Positions 10,355-19,586 of a DNA stretch of 64,000 bases are shown here, piece by piece. The stretch comes from Selaginella moellendorffii (taxonomy: Eukaryota; Streptophyta; Lycopodiopsida; Selaginellales; Selaginellaceae): NCBI RefSeq assembly GCF_000143415.4, contig NW_003314319.1, forward strand, positions 294,460 through 358,459, in the 5' to 3' direction. A model generated the notes under the pieces. The model did not search any database. It saw only the letters and a program-made list of their open reading frames with translations, and had not been told where the DNA came from. The position numbers were made by a program, and so were the translations under genes. Each line of letters starts with the position of its first letter. The stretch's first letter is position 1.

Positions 10355-12146
10355 TGTGAGACACAAAATCCCTAGGCCCCAAAGTGGAGCTGGAAAGGGT
10401 GCCACGTGGTAGTGGCCAAAGTGAAAGCCAAAACGAGTGTAACACGTTTGGACTAAAAACTCTAACTTGGAAGGTCGAGAGCGGGAGTGGAACTCCCAAC
10501 AAAGTGCTCAAGGAGTGAGCATGAAGCGAGCAATAAGCAAGGCTCCAAAAAGGGACCCAAAAAGGACCAACACATGACACGTGGAAGTGTCCGAGATGGA
10601 GTCCGAGACGGACCCTAGTTGGAGTCCGAGATGGACCCGAAGTGGAGTCCAATATGGAGTCCGAAGTGGAGTCCGAGATGGAGTCCGATATGGAGTCCGA
10701 GATGGACCCGAAGTGGAGTCCGAGGTGGACTGAGACAGAGTCCGAGATGGACCCGAGATGGAGTCCGAGATGGAGTCCGAGATGGAGTCCGAGATGGACC
10801 CGAGATGGAGTCCGAGATGGAGTCCGAGGTGGACCGAGATGGAGTCCGAGATGGACCCGAGATGGAGTCCGAGATGGACCGAGACGGAGTCCGAGATGGA
10901 GTCCGAGATGGACCAAGACAGAGCCCGAGATGGAGTCCGAGATGGAGTCCGAGAAGGACCCGAGATGGAGTCCGAGGTCGAGACCGAGACCGGGACCGAG
11001 ACCGAGACCGGGACCGAGACCGAGACCGGGACCAAGACCGGGACCAAGAACGGGACCGAGACCGAGACCGAGGCCAAGGCTGAGACCGAGCCCAAGCCCG
11101 AGTCCGAGTCCGAGTCCGAGTCCGAGTCCGAGTCCGAGTTCGAGTCTGAGAGGGTGAAAGCCCAAAGCGTTCATCTCCCAGACCCTGGGGGGTTTGGTGA
11201 GCTCCAAAAGTATAGTAAGGGGGAGGACTGCAGTGGAGCCAGTTTGGCCAGGAAAGGCCAGTTTGGCCCAGGAAGGCCAGACCCAGTGTTGGGTGATGAA
11301 TTGACCACTAGGAAGTCCAAGACTAGAGTGAATACGGACCGACAAGCGGGGTAGCTTGGTGAAGTGTTCAAGAGCCGGCTCTAGTTCCCCCGGGAGATCG
11401 ATTGGCCGATGCTCCCAATCCAAGTGTGGGTGGCACTACCTACTTGGATACCAGGCGTGGCTCAACGGAACCTCGCTCTAAGCCCATGGCTAGAGCACCT
11501 AAAGGCGAAAGGTGGGGAGAGTACCCAGGTGGCTCGCGTAAGGCCACGGTGTTCCGAAATGTTGTCCCAAAGGCCCAGACTGTGGAAAGGAAGAGGAGCA
11601 GTCCTCTGGGGTAGTGACCAAGGACACAGTCGTGTGGTGAGGAAGTCCCAGAGGACCGTGGGACTTAGTGGTCGGGCCGGTGGGCCTCGATTCAGTGGTA
11701 GTGTTGGCGAACACGGCCGTGGGCAGAAAGGGACTTGGTGGGGACCAGAAAAGGGATATTGGGGAAGGCTATTCCCCTTGTCGGTGGGCATCCTAAGGAT
11801 GCTAAGTAGTGGATCTGGGATGACCCCTCATGGATGGTTGGCCCAGTCTTGGAGAGACAAGACTGTGTTGCAAGTGGTATTGGACTACCAATGCGGCAAA
11901 GGTGATTGGGCATGGCCTTAGCGTAACAGGCTGCTATGTCGGTGGTACCTTTGAGTGTCGGTCATGGGATCAGACACGTGGAGCACTTGGACCAGGTGCA
12001 AGGGTTGAGTGGCATGGATGCCATTCTTGGGGCTAGCAAGTCCTAAGTCCTGAATTGGACTTATGGAGGTTGTGAATGAGACTCCTCCAAGTGGTCGGAG
12101 GTGTAGTTAAATGACTAAAGTATAATGGAAAAATTAGTCGCTTACA
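10355..12146 (+). mobile_element. Solo LTR, family A (1,792 bp), nested in a family-B LTR
   Basis: Begins TGTGAGACAC and ends GTCGCTTACA, so it has TG...CA ends with the short inverted terminus TGTRAG. It is flanked by a 5-bp direct repeat, CTAAT at 10350-10354 and at 12147-12151, a target-site duplication. Sequence on either side joins into a continuous family-B LTR. Relatives lie at 45914-47434 (minus), 52409-54048 and 58110-58685. There is no internal domain here, so this is a solo LTR formed by recombination between two LTRs. Confidence 0.93.
10590..11147. repeat. GAGTCCGAGATG minisatellite inside the family-A LTR
   Basis: About 560 bp of tandem 12-bp units (GAGTCCGAGATG, with GACCCGAGATG variants) passing into 6-bp units (GACCGA, GGACCGA) and finally (GAGTCC)n. 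The purine-rich strand is the plus strand. All frames are open or nearly so on both strands. These arrays explain every long ORF between 10350 and 11430; none is a gene. Confidence 0.92.
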
Positions 12147-12151
12147 CTAAT

Positions 12152-12224
12152 GAACTCTTTATATTTTGGTCATGCTTTTAGGGATTTTTTAGCCTTTGAC
12201 ACCTCATAGAATTAGTTCCCTACA
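12152..12224 (-). mobile_element. Family-B LTR, right part
   Basis: Continues the family-B LTR after the nested solo LTR. The stretch from ATGAACTCTTTAT to TTAGTTCCCTACA aligns with 40842-40914 of the other copy and ends in the LTR terminus TACA. Confidence 0.8.
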
Positions 12225-12372
12225 ATCTTGCTTTCATGGGCTCTTATCTGGGGAGGATGACTTAGGCACATTGCTAAGTGGGGGGATGCCCCCAGAGACA
12301 TGGTCAACAAGTCGTAAGATTAAAAGGAGATGTTTGATATGGGTAGTGAACTTCATTTATAGGTTGTGGAGT
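12225..12372 (+). mobile_element. Retroelement internal fragment next to a family-B LTR
   Basis: Contains GGGGGGATGCCCCCAGAGAC and GAACTTCATTTATAGGTTG, which recur in the internal region of the family-A element at about 56910 and 58087. The final purine/T-rich GTTGTGGAGT sits where a polypurine tract should be, directly before the LTR at 12373. Confidence 0.65.
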
Positions 12373-13260
12373 TATAAGGAACCAACTCCCCAAGGTGTTG
12401 TAGGTTAAAGGATCCCTAAAACCACAATCTAAATGATAAAGAGTTCATAAAATGAGACCGAGTTTGAGATCAAGTTCAAGACCGAGTTCAAAACGGAGTC
12501 CAAGACTAAGTCCAAGACCGAGTCTGAAACCGAGTCTAAAGCTGAGTCCAAGACCAAGTCTGAAACCGAGTATGAGACCGAGTTCAAGACTAAGTTTTAC
12601 ATTGGGTCTGAGATTGAGTCCGAGATTGAGTCTAAAGTCAAGTCCAAGATCAAGTCCAAAATTGAGTATAATAAGGATAGTGAGATTTAAGAACTAATCT
12701 TGAAGGAACACTCTAGTGGTGCTTCTAAACCGACTTGAGGTTGGGATTGGGGGTTAGGGGCTTTAGGTGGGAGTGAGCATGGACTTGAATAATGCCAAAA
12801 AAGCCACCCAAGGAAGTGCTTAAGAGCAACTCTCACTTTGGTGCTGTGGAATGGTGCCCCACTTGAGTATTATGAAGTTTATTGGTCATTGCTCCTTCCT
12901 AAGAGTCTAGGCCTTCACTAATGGGGGAGTAAAGGTACCCATACCAGGCTATTAGACTACAATATTTCACCTCATGGTCCCAAAGTAAGAGATGCACCCA
13001 AAGCTTGGGATTTAAAAGGTCCCATGATGAGGTTTTGTTGTACCAAGGGATGTTAAGAACCTAAAAGGTTTGTGTGTTTGGCTACTTGTGTCTATAGAGG
13101 ATGTAACTGAACCTTAAATCTAATTTAACATGAGGAGGGGAATTTGGAGAGAATTTAGAAATTTATGGATGGATAGGTAACATTCCGTTGCTTATACAAT
13201 GAGTAGCTAAAACCAAGTAAAATTAAGTAGGACCAAATAGGAGTTGGTACAATAGAAAGG
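12373..13260 (+). mobile_element. Family-B LTR, plus orientation (3' truncated)
   Basis: Begins TATAAGGAACCAACTCCCC, the reverse complement of the right end of the LTR at 39979-40914. It carries a GAGACCGAGTTT-type minisatellite (12452-12680), then the same unique phrases in reverse order, and fades out near 13260. With the copy at 9426-12224 it forms an inverted LTR pair 148 bp apart. Confidence 0.78.
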
Positions 13261-13359
13261 AACCTTGCAACGAAGAAAGAACTTCCAAACAGTAGCAATA
13301 TCACTATTACCGAAGATTATACATTCCTCCTAAGTTTATTGCACTATGGGATTCAGGAT

Positions 13360-13605
13360 TGTACATCTTTAGGGGCTTTTTATATCTCTAGGAAACTATA
13401 GGTGCCATATAGATAGAGATCAAGTGAAGGCAGCAGTGTACCTCCACTAATCTCATGATCAACTCAAGTCCCTCACATCAGTAGATACAATCACATAGGA
13501 GAGATGAGGTTGGGGACTATAGATAATGTGTGAAGTTCACCACCATTATAAATTGGGAGCATGCATTTATCCCTATTGATCCCTCCTTCATCACCACCCC
13601 TCTAT
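13360..13605. repeat. Inverted-repeat arm 1 (with 15060-15360)
   Basis: The phrases GGGCTTTTTATAT, AGATCAAGTGAAGG, CTCACATCAGTAGATACAATC and GAGGTTGGGGACTATAGATAA recur, diverged and in reverse complement, at about 15060-15360. No coding content was recognised. Confidence 0.75.
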
Positions 13606-13835
13606 ATTGTAGCGCACCTTATCTCTCTCCACTTAAACTAACTGGAAAAGGGGCAATTGCTTAATAAAAGAACCCTTAGTGGCTATTTTATCCTCATTTA
13701 TCCCCTAATGTTCCAAGGATCCACGGTGACAGTATATCCAAATCTCATCCCATGATGCATTCACCCCCCCTTCAGAGATGTCAATGTTCTCATTGACTAT
13801 TGACTAATAACCCTTACTGAGCCAAGGGAAACCAA

Positions 13836-13903
13836 CACCTCCATTTCTGCACTGAATTTACCAACCCTTCACCTCCATTTCCGCACTGAATTTACCAACC
13901 CTT
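13836..13903. repeat. Two-copy 34-bp tandem repeat
   Basis: Two adjacent 34-bp units starting CACCTCCATTTCYGCACTGA differ at one base. They lie within the interior of the TRIM-like element. Confidence 0.9.
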
Positions 13904-13950
13904 TTATTGTGTAGACTAGCTATTTCATGTGAGGCAATTAGTCATCCATC

Positions 13951-14190
13951 CGTACCGCAATCCCACGGTGGATACCTTCGTCCATGGATACTCCACACAA
14001 GAGGAAGGATATACGCATAGATGCTCAATACGTACAATTTCAAATTTAGGGGTAGGAATATACATTCACCCGTACCACAATCCCATGGTGGATACCTTCG
14101 TCCGTGGATACTCTATGCAAGAGGAAGGATGTACGCATGGATGCCCAATACATATGATTTCAAATTTAGGGGTAGGAATATACCTTGCTC
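13951..14190. repeat. Two-copy 120-bp tandem repeat inside the TRIM
   Basis: Units 13951-14070 and 14071-14190 (both starting CGTACC.CAATCCCA) align without gaps apart from scattered substitutions. The period is exactly 40 codons, so a plus-strand frame (13929-14216) stays open through both copies. Confidence 0.93.
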
Positions 14191-14424
14191 AAGGGTATAT
14201 TATATTTTTTAAGTAGCCACTAATCAATGGGAATCAAACCCGTGCCATTTGCTCTGATACCAACTATAGTGCACCTTATCTCTCCCCTTAAGCCAATTGG
14301 AAAAGGGGCAATTGTTTAATGAGAGAGCCCTTAGTGGCTATTTTATCCCCATTTATCCCCTAAGGTTCCAAGAATCCATAGTGACAGTATATCCAAATCT
14401 CATCCCATGATCACATGCACTACA

Positions 14425-15059
14425 CTTATGCTCTTTCCAAGTTTTGAGCATATCAAAACCAAACCTCTAGTTGTTTAGAAAATAAATATGAAAAGCCTCA
14501 TTCGACAATAGGTGGGAACCTTGGCAAAGGAATTTAACTAAAACCAAGATAGTGGTGGTTGGATAGATAATGTAAACTAGCAAATTAAAAAAGAAAAATT
14601 TCTGGCTTACAATTGGCTTGTGAAGTGCTTTTAACAACTCCAAAACCACCATGCATCAATTTTGGATGGTAGCCATCTTGCTCTTTTGTACTTCTTGAAT
14701 TTGCCAATCACTTCTCGTGGGGATTGCAAATTTTTTTAACTAAACTTCCACTAATATTATAGATTTTGCATAAAAAAGACTATTCCATCAAGATTCAATA
14801 GCATGGCTGAAAGGAATCTTGGCCATGTTGAAGGTGCCATATTGACCTTATGCTCCTCCAAAGCATGGCAAGAATCCTCAATTATCACTTCTAAAAGGAG
14901 GTTTCCCTTAATGGGAAGATAAAAAGATTGGTTGCCACTAGCTCTTTATGTTGCCTAGGGAAAATTTGCTCTTTCCTGACTTGTTAGCTCAAAACTCCAA
15001 AACATAGCCACCACCCCTTTGTGAATGCAATCTTTCATATTTAACCTTTAAAAAACATC
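14425..15059. other. Repeat-flank DNA, no gene seen
   Basis: AT-rich DNA between the TRIM and the second inverted-repeat arm. No recognisable coding frame or RNA gene. Confidence 0.45.
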
Positions 15060-15360
15060 CAATGTTTGGGGTGGTGACAAAAGGAAGGATTAATGGAATA
15101 AGAGTTCAATTCTATGCAACTCATATTCATGCCACTCACTCTATAAATATGTACTCTCAATTTTTAGTGGTAGTGAATTTTGTGCTTTATCCATAGTCCC
15201 CAACCTCGTCTTTCCCATGTGATTGCACCTACCAATGTGAGGGATTTTAGTCAATTGTGAAATCAGTGAAGGTACACTACTCTTTCTTGATCTCCATCTA
15301 TATAAAAAGCCCTAAATATGTACCACCACCCTTTTGTGCATTAGAGATGTTATTATTGGT
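15060..15360. repeat. Inverted-repeat arm 2 (with 13360-13605)
   Basis: Reverse-complement relative of 13360-13605: CCCCAACCTCGTCTTTCCCA, GATTGCACCTACCAATGTGA and ATATAAAAAGCCCTAAATAT correspond to arm 1. The two arms bracket the TRIM-like element. Confidence 0.75.
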
Positions 15361-16180
15361 CTTTTCCTTAAGCACACTTAATAATGTTAGTCCAACTCCA
15401 GGCTTTGCAAAAGATTTACCAGATCCTAAATTAGATCCACCAATTGCCATTTTCATGCATTCAATTCTTCAAGAAGATCCTGTAATAATATCAAGTTAAA
15501 AGATTAGCAAAAACAAATTGCACTCTTAAAGCTAGTTTGCTCCCCACCTGCAAGAATTGTCATACAATTCCTCTACCAAGAAAGCACACATCAAAATCAT
15601 CACTCAAATTATGTGGCACATAATATCTAACATGCTAGTTTGGCAATGCTTTGTCAATTTCATGCTGATACAGCTTGGTCACTCTTTATTTGCCCTCACA
15701 ACACAAAACAAGTGTTTGTGCATGATGTAGCCTTGCAACACACTACATGGGACCTCACTCAGGACATTAATAAAAACACAGAACTCACACAGAACAAATG
15801 TGAGTGTATTTCAACTCAAGATGCTCACAAATAACAAAACACTCCTTACTTTAAAGCACACTCCAAGAAATGCTAGTAAACACAAAATCCCCAAGTGAGG
15901 CTCAGCCTAACCCTCGCTCCCCATTGTTTCCCACTTTTATTTTCCAGTTCTGAGATTCTCAGGATCTTGAAATCCCTTGCACGAACTGTAACTGCGACAC
16001 TGTGCCACTTGTTTGATCATTTATGAGTTTGTCCGGTACAATCTCATTCATTTTTCTTTAGTAGAGTGTAAACTCTACAAAGCATGAGAAGAAATCTCAG
16101 GAATATGGAAAGATTTGTAGAGTAAGTGAAATTTAAAATGGAAGATGTGATCAACTTTCTTCGTTTGATATTATTTTTAT
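15361..16180. other. No gene seen
   Basis: AT-rich DNA with only short open frames (15257-15499, 15640-15834) lacking known motifs. Confidence 0.4.
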
Positions 16181-16266
16181 AGTTTGGGCTCTTTGGAGCT
16201 TTCGAATCGATTCAACATCAATACCGCAAAAGTTGTGTGGGATCTGCCATTTCAATAAGTGGTGAG

Positions 16267-16600
16267 GTGAGAAAGCAGAGCCTGCTACAATTGATCACGC
16301 TTGCTCTGCTGATCCTCAAAGCCTCTATTACATGCTCTGACGTTGAGATCTTTAGGTGAGCTTTTGAAATTCTTATTTAACTGCCGTGAACATGGGAATG
16401 CAACGTGGTGGGCGCGCAACACCTGAGAGTTACAAACCTACAACCGCAGCGCAGACTCGAATTGCTCCAGGATGATAAATGGCATAGAATTCAAAGGCGT
16501 GAGTTTTGATGAACAGGGTGTTTTCAAGACTACTAGATGGTATGGATACCAAAACTGGGTCATTATGGGCAACTATGTCAAGTTTACACATTGGGTGGAA
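16267..16600 (+). pseudogene. Broken paralogue of the small secreted protein gene at 22687
   Basis: Aligns with 22687-23066 in both exons and in upstream DNA (from about 16180, CGAATCGATTCA). The start codon is GTG instead of ATG (16267). Exon 2 has TGA where the intact copy has a sense codon (after GCGCGCAACACC). The 3' end diverges after TATGTCAAGTTTAC. The protein-level match (CREHGNA, TYNRSA.SNCSR, GVFKTT.WYGYQNWV) is still high, so it decayed recently. Confidence 0.85.
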
Positions 16601-16730
16601 GAGTTTGGAGAGCATGGTTTTGACTAGCTTAAAGCTTGAAGAGGCTGATACATTGTTATCACTTCTAGCTCTCTATTTGGAATATAACATTTAAGTTGAA
16701 TGTGAGCTTTGTTGGTGGGAGAACAAGTAA

Positions 16731-19319
16731 TTATATGATTTGCAGGCAGCTTATCACCGCATCTGCGATGAGACGCCGGAGCACTGGATCGCTTGTCTTG
16801 ATAATGGTTTCACTGCCATTGAGCTCAATAGAAGCACTAGTTTGGAAGGTCACGGATATGACAGGAACTTTGGATCCATCGGGTTGCTCCGCAAAGCTCT
16901 GCTGGATGTCCACCAGGCCCTTCTCCCTCAGAGCTCTCAACAGAGCGTCCACGTCGGGTGTGCCACAGAATCTTTGGGGCGTTTGTATCATTCTCGACAC
17001 TCTCGGCATTTCCAGGTAGAAGTTCCCGTCGTAGAAGTGCATCTCTGCAGAGAGCCGAGCCAAGGCTGCATTGTTTCCGGTTCGAGTTTGCTTGGGCTTG
17101 ATCCGGGTGGCTAAGTCCGCTGATAGTTCCATGTTGAGCTCTTCCTCCAAGCTCGGGATCTTTAGTGGAGCTCTGTGCACGTAGAACAATATTTTTGTGT
17201 CACAATCCGACGTCACCACGGATTTCAAGCGTTCTGGCACCTGGAGCAAAGAATGTAAAAGAAGGAACAATGTCATCAATCTAATCTACTCACCACTGCA
17301 AATTTGGGTTGCAAGCGATCTATCAAGGAGGACAAAGCTCCTCGTGACCTGCAAAGATCTGCCGTTAAGCGAAGACAATGGTTTTGTTTTGTAATTTATT
17401 TACCTCGCGCTAGTGGCTAGGGGAAAATGTTTTACTTGTATGGACAATGGCTTGAATGGGAGTAAAAACCTCTCTACATCAATATCTGGCTGAAAGAAGA
17501 AACCAGAGATTAGTACAAAGTGAAAGAGCTCTACCAGTTATATTTTTATTCCTTACTTCTGTCAGTATGAGCAAGTTACTCGAATGCTGGCGCCAACGAT
17601 TTAGTATATGTACAGACGGTCCCATTCGAAGGCTTACATGGGAAGCCAGTATCACGCAGGGACCAGACTCCCTACAAAGAATTTCTAAGTTTGACAGAAG
17701 AACACAACGAAAGACTTACACAACTTCTGGCGACAGGCTTGGAAAGTGAGAGAGCTTTCCCTCCTTTAGAAGCTCGACGTGTCCAAACAATGACTCCCCG
17801 TTATATAGCTGAAGGAGATGAATAGATGAGAGTTCACTGTAAGGAGCATCAATACCTTCTCTTGCCGTGACGATGAGAGCCACTCCGGAACAGTGTTAGT
17901 AAAAGCCAGGAATTCCTGAGCACTCGGCGATACGTAGAAAATCTTTCCCGAGCTGTCACACGCTTGTCAAAACAAACTGAAACAAAACCAAGATATGCTT
18001 ACACTTTTGCACAAGAAACTTCTTGAGAGATCGTCTCGATGAGCTCGAGGACTGTGTCTGAAACACTGGTGGGTATCAACACCGAGCCTCCCTTGCTTAA
18101 AGCATCTGCGGCAGCGTTTGCGACTTGCGCTAGCAAGGATCTCTGCTGAGGCTCCCGTTTCTCACTGAGTACGCTGTTGGCCATCCGTGGCTTGGCGTTG
18201 TGCGAAGTGATGAATTCCACACGAGCATTTACCCATGGCCGAGTCGTAAGTCTACTGCGGGGTTCAGCTTCAGTATCCATCTCGAGTTTCTCCACAGAAG
18301 AAGTTGGCTGTTTGGCCGAAACAAGGAGAACTTGGCTTCCATCCAAAGAAGTCAAATCCTGGCTCGCACAACTAGCTGCGGCCGCTGCTACATCGCAAGA
18401 CGAAACGTATGTCACGCTCGAGCAAGGTCCTTTAATCACCCAGTTCGAAGCACCAATGCCTTGGCCGGAGCTATAAGGTGTCAAGACCACACACCCATCA
18501 ATGGGGGCCTCTTCACCATAACGAAGAGTTTGGATTCTTTCCATGCAGCCAAGCACGTCTTCTGCACTGCACAGAAAGAGCGTTTTAAATCTGGGAGGAA
18601 AGAAAACCAATGCAAAGGTGGTCACCTGTAAAGCTTGTGCCAGTTTAAGATGCCTGAGTTGTGCTCCCCGAGAAGACAATCTTTGAGAGCCTCCGGAACT
18701 TCACACTGCGTGAACTCCGGATGGTTCTCAAGAGAGCTTGCTCCATAGAGTTTTAGAAAGTCGCGGTGGGAAGAAACAAGCTCCTGCATCAAAAGCTTCC
18801 CAACAGTTGCTGTTGGATACGTTGCAAAGATCTGGGAAGAAGAAAGAAAGGAGGAACTGTAAGAAACCAAACCAGAACGACGAACCTTTGCGGTGAAATC
18901 TGGATTGCGAGTGAGAAATGGTAGAGCGAGCATGGATTCTGGTCTCGAGATCACCACCGCATTGATCAGAGCCACATCCAAAACGCTCAAGTCGGCACTT
19001 TGGTACCATGGCTCGGCATCAATCACCACACCGTCGCCGGCTCTCCTGAAAGGAGCCTTGACGACCAGCTCGCTTGAGTCCCCTTTCTTCGGCTTCTTGC
19101 GCCTCGCATTCTCCGAGAGCGCCTCCTCTGTCGGGAGAAAGAGCGAAAGACTGGACAAATCGAGAGGGCACTCGAGGAGAAGCTGCAAATCGCAAATCTC
19201 GAGCAGATTGCTGTCGACGGCGGCACCACTGGATGGCCTCTGCAGCGAAATCTACAGGAGAAGAAAGACATCTCGATCCACTGAGCTCTAGACAACGATC
19301 CATCGCTTACCAGGCGCAT
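16731..19319 (-). CDS. INTS9: Integrator complex subunit 9 (INTS9)
   Basis: Nuclear metallo-beta-lactamase/beta-CASP protein that pairs with endonuclease INTS11 in 3'-end processing of snRNAs and other Pol II transcripts. Ten exons by splice-site reading: 19311-19319, 18886-19251, 18626-18831, 18003-18566, 17856-17952, 17720-17808, 17557-17671, 17404-17489, 17294-17348 and 16731-17240. They total 2,097 nt, or 698 residues, close to the human length. Order of landmarks: the MBL segment VALINAVVISRPESMLALPF, then TYPTATVGKLLMQELV, the GQGIGASNWVIKG strand, beta-CASP phrases (GKIFYVSPSAQEF, ILASHVSLRMGPSVHILNRW), and the C-terminal dimerisation region ending ADAVISCLQII. As in other INTS9 proteins, the HxHxDH metal motif is absent, so it is the inactive partner. 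Introns are 47-67 nt. Exon 1 codes for only three residues. Confidence 0.92.
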
Positions 19320-19586
19320 TCCCGACAATAAACCCTAAAATGTCCGAATATTCGATATACCCGAATATTTTATGAAATATGCTTTCGTTACCGCAAAAAC
19401 AGGGTTTTGAAGAAACTCAAGAACAAGCTCTCCTGTTGTTCGCAAGCTGGAACAACCTTGGATACATTTCATGAGGGATGAGAAGATTGCATGGTAGGCC
19501 TGAGTGTGTATGGGTAAAGTGTGCTGCTAGCAAAAAGACTTCAAAGCATTTAGAAAAGTATGTTTGATTGTGTACAGCTTATGTGA
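19320..19586. other. Intergenic
   Basis: Contains the 5' leader and promoter of the minus-strand INTS9 gene and the 3' end of the receptor-like gene. No other feature seen. Confidence 0.4.

Larger units (their letters stand above)
13608..14424 (-). mobile_element. TRIM-like short LTR element (817 bp)
   Basis: Two direct copies of a roughly 156-160-bp LTR (13608-13763 and 14265-14424; TGTAGCGCACC... and TATAGTGCACC...CACTACA) flank a roughly 500-bp interior. Next to the right LTR is a primer-binding site on the minus strand, GTTGGTATCAGAGC (14251-14264), complementary to initiator-Met tRNA. Next to the left LTR is a purine tract, CTGAAGGGGGGG on the minus strand (13764-13775). There are no gag or pol motifs. 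This is the layout of a terminal-repeat retrotransposon in miniature. No target duplication is visible at the ends I chose. Another LTR of the family lies at 60662-60802. Confidence 0.82.

Noticed and set aside
10590-11147. Regular short repeats that could suggest a CRISPR array
   Set aside because: There are no unique spacers, units are 6 or 12 bp, the array lies inside an LTR, and the host is a plant.
10350-11423. Long ORFs on both strands (up to 357 codons) in the minisatellite; also 46855-47473 and 52386-53339
   Set aside because: They exist only because a 6/12-bp repeat lacks stops. All frames give low-complexity strings, they recur in each LTR copy with different frames, and no domain is present.
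13929-14216. 95-codon repeat protein
   Set aside because: It lies in a TRIM interior and the frame is open because the duplication is 120 bp. No independent sign of coding; recorded as a repeat.
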